NCBI GenBank assembly: GCA_026392575.1
Contig: JAPLBU010000155.1
Coordinates: forward strand, 1,004-10,614
DNA length: 9,611 nt
From: Actinomycetota bacterium
GTDB lineage: Bacteria > Actinomycetota > Actinomycetes > S36-B12
Reading direction: 5' to 3'
The position numbers were made by a program, and so were the translations under genes. Shown in pieces: positions 5,695-9,611 of this stretch (the stretch's first letter is position 1; each line of letters opens with the position of its first letter). The notes beneath the pieces were generated by a model, which searched no databases, was not told the DNA's origin, and saw only the letters and a list, made by a program, of their open reading frames with translations.

Positions 5695-6558
5695 GTGACA
5701 AATCGCGTACCGGCCTGGTCTTTGGCCGTCGTTGCGATCATCACCGTCCAACTCGGTGCGGCGCTCTCGACGCACCTCTTCGACGACGTCGGTTCGGGCG
5801 GGACAGCGTGGCTGCGTCTCACCGCCGGTGGGCTGATCTTCATCGCCATCGTTCGTCCCAGACTGACGAAGTACACCCTTCGTGAGTTGCGCGTCCCACT
5901 CGCACTCGGAGTCATCACCGGGATCATGACGGTCGCGTTCCTGTTCGCGTTGGAACGCATCCCCCTCGGCACGGTCGTCGCGATCGAGTTCCTGGGCCCA
6001 TTGGGCGTCGCGGTCTTTCGCTCGCATTCTCGGCGGAACCTCGTCTGGCCGGCGCTGGCGCTTGCCGGTGTCGTCCTCCTGACAGAGCCGTGGACGGGAG
6101 ACATCGACGCCCTCGGAATTGTCTTTGCGGCGACTGCAGCAGTGTGCTGGGCGGGATACATCCTGCTGACGCAAACGATGGGCGATCGCTTCGAGGGACT
6201 CGAGGGTCTGGCGATCACGATTCCGGTCGCGGCGATCGCGACGACGGTCGTTGGTCTCCCGCAAGCCTGGGGTCACATCACCGTGAGCGTCATCGCCCAG
6301 GCGATCGGGCTGGCGATTCTGCTGCCCGTGATCCCCTTCATCCTCGAACTGCTTGCGCTGCGACGACTCACCACCGCGGCCTTCGGGACATTGATGGCCT
6401 TGGAGCCGGCCGTGGCGACGGCCTGGGGTGTGCTGCTTCTGTCGCAGATCCCTCAGGCACCTCAGTTGGTCGGTGTCGTCCTGGTCGTGATAGCGGGGAT
6501 CGGCGCGGAGCGCGTCGGGCGCCGACAGCCGCCGCCGGCGCTGGTTCCACTGGCGTAG
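5695..6558 (+). CDS. EamA-family (RhtA-like) inner-membrane exporter
   Basis: A 287-residue, very hydrophobic protein with about ten membrane segments in two EamA repeats (about 8-135 and 145-275). The sequence resembles RhtA, the threonine/homoserine exporter: THLFDDVGSGGTAWLRL in the first helices, then ALERIPLGTVVAIEFLGPLG and a second half with LLPVIPFILELLALRRLT and LEPAVATAWGVLLL. Such proteins export small amino acids or metabolites by the proton gradient; substrate here is not known. The GTG at 5695 is the only start after the in-frame stop at 5677 that keeps the first helix, yet no ribosome site precedes it because a hairpin sits there; a leaderless transcript is possible. It ends 7 bases from the converging gene. 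Confidence 0.88.
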   Translation: MTNRVPAWSLAVVAIITVQLGAALSTHLFDDVGSGGTAWLRLTAGGLIFIAIVRPRLTKYTLRELRVPLALGVITGIMTVAFLFALERIPLGTVVAIEFLGPLGVAVFRSHSRRNLVWPALALAGVVLLTEPWTGDIDALGIVFAATAAVCWAGYILLTQTMGDRFEGLEGLAITIPVAAIATTVVGLPQAWGHITVSVIAQAIGLAILLPVIPFILELLALRRLTTAAFGTLMALEPAVATAWGVLLLSQIPQAPQLVGVVLVVIAGIGAERVGRRQPPPALVPLA

Positions 6559-6565
6559 TGCTGGA

Positions 6566-7466
6566 TCACCAGGAGTGGTGGCCGTCCTCCGGGTTGACCG
6601 GGGCCTGAACGCCGAATCGCACCCGCACCTCGTCGAGCGGTAGGGGCGCCAGCACCAGGTGATCGACCAGAGCGAAGTCGGATGTGCAGGCCGCGCCGCG
6701 CGCGAGCTCCTGACCGAGGAGATCGATCGCCCCCGGTCGGACGAGGACCGCCTCCTGCGCGACCGAAATCGTGCTCGGCGTCCCGAACCCGGCCTCGTGG
6801 ATGATGAATGACGACAGCAGTGGTCGAGATGCCGGAGATCACATGGGTCATGTCGTGCGAGACGAAGAAATTGTTGAGGATGGACGCGTCTGACCCCGGC
6901 AGCGTGAGGCCGAACCTCTCGTAGAACGCCAGGTAGGCCCGGCCGAGGCTGTCGTCAGGCATATCTGCGAATGCCTCGAGACGCGCCACCAGTGCGGGAT
7001 CGGCTTCGTCGGCCGACGGCAGGCCCGCTTCGAGGGCTGCCTCGCCGCGACGGGGGAGCATGCCCATGCCGAACCGCTTGTAGTCGGCGGCGGCGCGCAC
7101 GGTGCCGTCGTCGACCAGAGTCCGGAACAGGGCGAGGTCCGCGCCGTCTACGTGCAGTGCCTGTGCATATGCCTCGACCGCGCGCACCTGCTCGACCTCC
7201 TGCGGATGACGACAGGCCTCGAGAGCCACGTGCAGCCAGTGGAAGTGGCGACGTGCGGCGGCATCATCCGCCAACTCGCTCGCGGTCTGCTCGGGGCCGA
7301 GGGGGATGAGGGTGGCGGGATCGAGGTCGGGTCGGCCGAACAGGTGAGTGCTGAACGAGCGCAGCACGGCCACCTGCTCGTCGGTCGGTCCGCCCGCAAC
7401 GTCGATGCCGCCCAGCAGGCCACGGACAAGCGGCTCAACAGACTGCGGCTCGGCGAACTTAGACAC
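6566..7466 (-). CDS. Coq4-like HDxxH protein, frameshifted near its metal site
   Basis: Start GTG at 7466 with AGGGAG 5 bases upstream. The first ~218 residues are in one frame: a helical N-terminal part (EQVAVLRSFSTHLFG; EACRHPQEVEQVRAVEAYAQ), then DDSLGRAYLAFYERFGLTLPG and NNFFVSHDMTHVISGISTT. The HDMTH at 204-208 and the preceding LGRAY..F resemble Coq4-type proteins, which carry HDxxH-x11-E for a metal. After ISTT the frame becomes nonsense; in another frame LSSFIIHEAGFGTPSTISVA continues sensibly to a stop at 6566 (end PEDGHHSW). A loss of 17 bases would restore both the frame and the x11-E spacing. Left in frame 1, it would run on to 6462, overlapping the converging exporter. Function is unknown; the Coq4 link is by motif only. 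Confidence 0.65.
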
Positions 7467-7641
7467 GGGAACTCCCTGGGTGCTGGCGCGATGAGCGCTC
7501 AGTATTCCGCAGGGCCGGGATCTGGTACGTCACGGGAACCCCTCGACAACGGGCAGCGCGCACGAGCGGCGAGACTGCGGGTATTCGCGCATGGGCGGAA
7601 TCGTGATCGGGAGTCCCCCCACTATTCGGTGGAGGGCTGCC
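7467..7641. other. Divergent intergenic region, left part
   Basis: Between the Coq4-like gene and the response regulator. It holds the AGGGAG ribosome site of the minus gene (7472-7477) and small dyads CCAC/GTGG (7619-7632) and GAGGGC-T-GCCCTC (7632-7644). I see no convincing ORF or RNA gene. Confidence 0.4.
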
Positions 7642-7673
7642 CTCACGTCCCTAGGGTTTTCCCTAGTAGTGAG
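7642..7673. promoter_or_regulatory. Extended inverted repeat upstream of the response regulator, candidate operator
   Basis: CTCAC (7642-7646), CTAGGG (7651-7656), TTTT, CCCTAG (7661-7666), GTGAG (7669-7673): two nested perfect arms, 5 and 6 bp, with slightly unequal spacers. CTAG is rare in GC-rich genomes and appears twice here within 16 bases. It is 53 bases before the response regulator ATG, a position typical of autoregulation by a dimeric LuxR/NarL-type protein. It could also be a transcribed stem-loop. Confidence 0.5.
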
Positions 7674-7714
7674 TTGCGCGGTTGGCCAACGGCGCGGGAG
7701 ATTGGCGGCCTATC

Positions 7715-7723
7715 GGGGAGGGG
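7715..7723 (+). promoter_or_regulatory. GGGGAGGGG ribosome binding site that fixes the response regulator start
   Basis: It lies 3 bases before the ATG at 7727 (core GGAG about 6 bases away). The upstream in-frame start at 7682 would add 15 residues that are not part of a receiver domain, so 7727 is preferred. Confidence 0.7.
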
Positions 7724-7726
7724 TCA

Positions 7727-8422
7727 ATGGCCGGCTACCGCGTTCTCGTCGTCCAGCGCGAGCCCTTCGCGCTGACGAGCATCGTCAACGCCCTCGTGTA
7801 CCGGGGCCTCGACGTCGTGGGTCGAGCCGCTACCGCTCGCGAGGCCCTTGACCTGCAGCGCGATCAGGAGCCCGAAGTCGCGGTCCTCGACCTTGACCTC
7901 GGGTCGGGACCGAGCGGGATCGAGCTCGCCCAGGCACTTCGCATCCGACAGCAGGAGATCGGCCTGGTGATGCTGTCGAGCTTTCGCGATCCGCGACTCT
8001 TCGCCCCGGAGATGTCGGTGCTGCCGCCTGGCACGTCCTACCTGTGCAAGTCGGATGTGGATGACTTTGGTGCTGTTGCTGATCGGGTGATTGATTCAGC
8101 GCTCTCGCCACTCGAGGCGCGCGACTCGACACCGAACGCTCTACCGAGTCTCACGACCAAACAGATCTCCGTTCTGCGTCTAGTCGCTCAGGGCAAGAGC
8201 ACTCACGCGATCGCGACGGAACTTCAGATGACGCCGAAGGCGGTTGAGCAGAGCATCTCGATGGTCGGCGACATCCTGGGTGTGCCCGCGGAGCGCAGCG
8301 TCAACCAGCCGGTTCTTCTTGCCCGTGCCTATCTCACCCTCGCAGGGAAGCTGATTGACGATAGGGGTCGCGTGGGCGCGGCCAACGCAGTACTGACAAG
8401 CAGTGACACAGCTCGGACCTGA
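7727..8422 (+). CDS. NarL/LuxR-type response regulator with atypical receiver domain
   Basis: A 231-residue DNA-binding response regulator. Receiver domain 1-125: the probable phosphorylated Asp55 in VAVLDLDLG, Ser84 in VMLSSF, and Lys108 in YLCKSD. The usual acidic pair after strand 1 is replaced by Gln10-Arg11-Glu12 (VLVVQREPF), so Mg binding and phosphorylation may be weak or absent. LuxR-type helix-turn-helix 140-187: LTTKQISVLRLVAQGKSTHA, then AIATELQMTPKAVEQSISMV, the recognition part. A 40-residue tail follows. No sensor kinase is next to it in this window. The inverted repeat upstream suggests autoregulation. Its targets are unknown; linkage to the flavin genes is by proximity only. 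Confidence 0.87.
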   Translation: MAGYRVLVVQREPFALTSIVNALVYRGLDVVGRAATAREALDLQRDQEPEVAVLDLDLGSGPSGIELAQALRIRQQEIGLVMLSSFRDPRLFAPEMSVLPPGTSYLCKSDVDDFGAVADRVIDSALSPLEARDSTPNALPSLTTKQISVLRLVAQGKSTHAIATELQMTPKAVEQSISMVGDILGVPAERSVNQPVLLARAYLTLAGKLIDDRGRVGAANAVLTSSDTART

Positions 8423-8623
8423 CGAGCGAGATGCAACCCATGAGCACCATCACATTCGGGCCCGACGCGGCGGAGTCCGAACAGCCAGCCTGAGAAACGT
8501 GGCCGATCGGGGCCGCGCGCTGCTCTCTTTTGGCATCCCGGATGCTGCGGGGAGCGGGACAGGGCTCCATCCAAGAACGGTGCGGCCATCTGAATCCGGA
8601 AGAGGTTGGCGCGCCCACTGTCG
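8423..8623. other. Gap between converging genes with ORF debris
   Basis: No intact gene. On the plus strand, 8431-8493 encodes 20 residues (MQPMSTITFGPDAAESEQPA). In another frame about 8481-8545 reads TASLRNVADRGRALLSFGIP. Both look protein-like, so they may be parts of one small gene broken by an indel like those elsewhere in the window, but I recognise no family. A short GGCC...GGCC dyad at about 8502-8515 is too weak to call a terminator. Confidence 0.25.
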
Positions 8624-9085
8624 CTACCTGCGTGCGAGGTTCTCGCCGATGATCCAGCCAAGCCCGCACGCGCTGAGCAGCCCGTTACCGGAGGAATAGC
8701 CGCGGCTGTCGGGACCGGAGATGCCGACAGCCGTGCCCCCGCCCGCGTACAGGCCCGCAATGGTGCCGCCATCGCGGTGCCGGACCTGACCCTCAAGATC
8801 GATGTCCAGACCCCCCTGCGTGGTGAGGATCCCGCTCGTGACCCAGGCGGCGTACAGAGGAAAGGTCAATTGCTGCGCGGTTCCGGTCACGTCATCCGTG
8901 GACACGAACCCATTGATCGTGCGTGCCAGGTTCGTGGCGTCTACACCGAGCGCATTGCAGAGCTCGTCGACGAATCGATCCCCGTCCATCGTGACAAGGA
9001 GAGCTCCGCGGCGAGCGTCGTCAAGGCTTCCGAATAGCGGGGGATGTGGGCTTCCCAAACCCCGTGCGAATGTGAAATGTGATGC
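8624..9085 (-). CDS. FAD-binding dehydrogenase (fumarate reductase flavoprotein family), C-terminal fragment
   Basis: About 150 residues ending in a TAG at 8626-8624. The sequence contains DELCNALGVDATNLARTING, FPLYAAWVTSGILTTQGGLD, and GTIAGLYAGGGTAVGISG followed by GYSSGNGLLSACGLGWIIGE. This is the C-terminal cap return and second FAD-contact region of FAD_binding_2 proteins (fumarate reductase, urocanate reductase and ketosteroid dehydrogenase relatives). Family members are 450-600 residues long; the N-terminal FAD-binding half is missing because the frame runs into foreign sequence at about 9070-9095. The substrate cannot be told. Members of this family sometimes work with FMN-binding domains, but this copy has none at its C-terminus. 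Confidence 0.8.
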   Translation of the reverse strand, partial: ASHFTFARGLGSPHPPLFGSLDDARRGALLVTMDGDRFVDELCNALGVDATNLARTINGFVSTDDVTGTAQQLTFPLYAAWVTSGILTTQGGLDIDLEGQVRHRDGGTIAGLYAGGGTAVGISGPDSRGYSSGNGLLSACGLGWIIGENLARR

Positions 9086-9611
9086 CAGCCCACTTGGCAA
9101 AGCGGAAAACCAGCTTGATCAGGCGCAAAACGGCATCGTCGACATCGCCTTCGGCCTGTCGGGTAACCCGCGCGGCCGGCTGCCGCGCAGCATCATTGTC
9201 GAAATGCCCTTCCTCATCGAGACCGCCGAGCAGGGAACGCGCACGCTGATGTCGGTCTATCCCAAGTACCTCAAGGAAGAGTACAAGGGCCTCAAAGTGC
9301 TGTGCCTCTTGACCCACAACGCCGGCCACATCCATACCCGCGACAAGAAGGTCGAGAAACTCGAGGACCTGGTCGGACTGCGCCTGCGGACGCCCAGCCC
9401 CACTGTATCGGCAATGCTGGTGCAATTGGGCGCGGTGCCGGTGGGCATGCCGCCGGGCGCAGCCTACGAGCAAATCCAGAAGGGCGTGATTGACGGCGCC
9501 TGCTTCCCCTGGGATCCGGGGCGCGCATTCAAGAGCGACGAAGTGACCAAATTCCATACCGTCGCGAGCTTTTATACCGCCGCGTTCTGGTACGGCATGA
9601 ACGAGAAAAAA
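9084..9611 (+). CDS. TRAP transporter substrate-binding protein DctP, internal fragment from another genome
   Basis: An open frame runs to the window end with no start. It reads SPLGKAENQLDQAQNGIVDI, AFGLSGNPRGRLPRSIIVEM, THNAGHIHTRDKKVEKLEDL, GLRLRTPSPTVSAMLVQLGA, GVIDGACFPWDPGRAFKSDE and FYTAAFWYGMNEKK. This is the middle half of a periplasmic DctP-family binding protein, which captures carboxylates for a Na+-driven TRAP permease. The GLRLRTP segment carries the conserved Arg that contacts the ligand carboxylate. Codon use (AAA, GAA, CAA, TAT more often) and style fit a proteobacterium, unlike the rest of the window. No signal peptide or ribosome site precedes it. Confidence 0.85.

Noticed and set aside
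4881..6276. Two long minus-strand open frames (445 and 354 codons) opposite the small FMN-binding gene and the exporter
   Set aside because: They are antisense shadows in high-GC DNA, rich in Arg/Asp/Ser with no domain logic, and overlap two convincing plus-strand genes.
6567..6580. CACCA-GGAG-TGGTG hairpin as a bidirectional terminator for the converging genes
   Set aside because: Only 5 bp and it lies inside the C-terminal codons of the minus-strand gene.
9084..9611. Horizontal transfer of a TRAP transporter gene
   Set aside because: The fragment lacks a start and promoter and abuts another broken gene with no integrase, repeat or tRNA; a chimeric join is simpler.

Overview
The window looks like high-GC actinomycete DNA: GTG starts are used, Gly/Ala/Arg/Asp-rich codons end in G or C, and genes have AAGGAG or GGGGAGGGG ribosome sites. 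The last ~530 bases differ: they encode a proteobacterial-type TRAP binding protein that starts mid-gene against a broken actinobacterial flavoprotein gene. With three other places where a conserved protein jumps frame and seems to lose residues, this suggests a draft or metagenomic assembly with small deletions and one chimeric join. I cannot exclude real pseudogenes.

Left region (1-5232, mostly minus strand): a protein-flavinylation cluster. From right to left: an ApbE-type FAD:protein FMN transferase (4289-5095); a secreted 250-residue protein with a helical module and a C-terminal FMN-binding domain (3431-4183); a very long secreted protein with the same type of helical module, about nine fibronectin type III (Fn3) domains and a C-terminal FMN-binding domain (282-3398, interrupted by two frame jumps); and the start of a secreted alpha/beta hydrolase (1-248, cut by the window edge). 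Divergently, a small secreted FMN-binding protein lies at 5233-5649. All three FMN-binding domains end in a (S/G)GAS motif where ApbE should attach FMN, followed by a nearly identical tail. Two of the three have a similarly placed GCCGATAC promoter-like element, resembling the -10 box of FliA/WhiG sigma factors. I read the region as an extracytoplasmic flavin electron-transfer module: ApbE loads FMN onto a small carrier, a medium carrier and a long surface-exposed carrier. The membrane electron donor is not visible here.

Middle region (5695-7466): an RhtA-like EamA-family exporter (plus) ends tail-to-tail, 7 bases away, with a minus-strand HDxxH protein resembling the Coq4 family. The latter has a frame jump exactly where the metal-site glutamate should be.

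Right region (7467-9611): a 175-base upstream region rich in dyads, including CTAGGG-TTTT-CCCTAG; a NarL/LuxR-type response regulator with a degenerate acidic pocket (7727-8422); a 200-base stretch with only ORF debris; the C-terminal third of an FAD-binding dehydrogenase (minus); then the foreign DctP fragment to the end. I saw no tRNA, rRNA, CRISPR array, transposase or att site.
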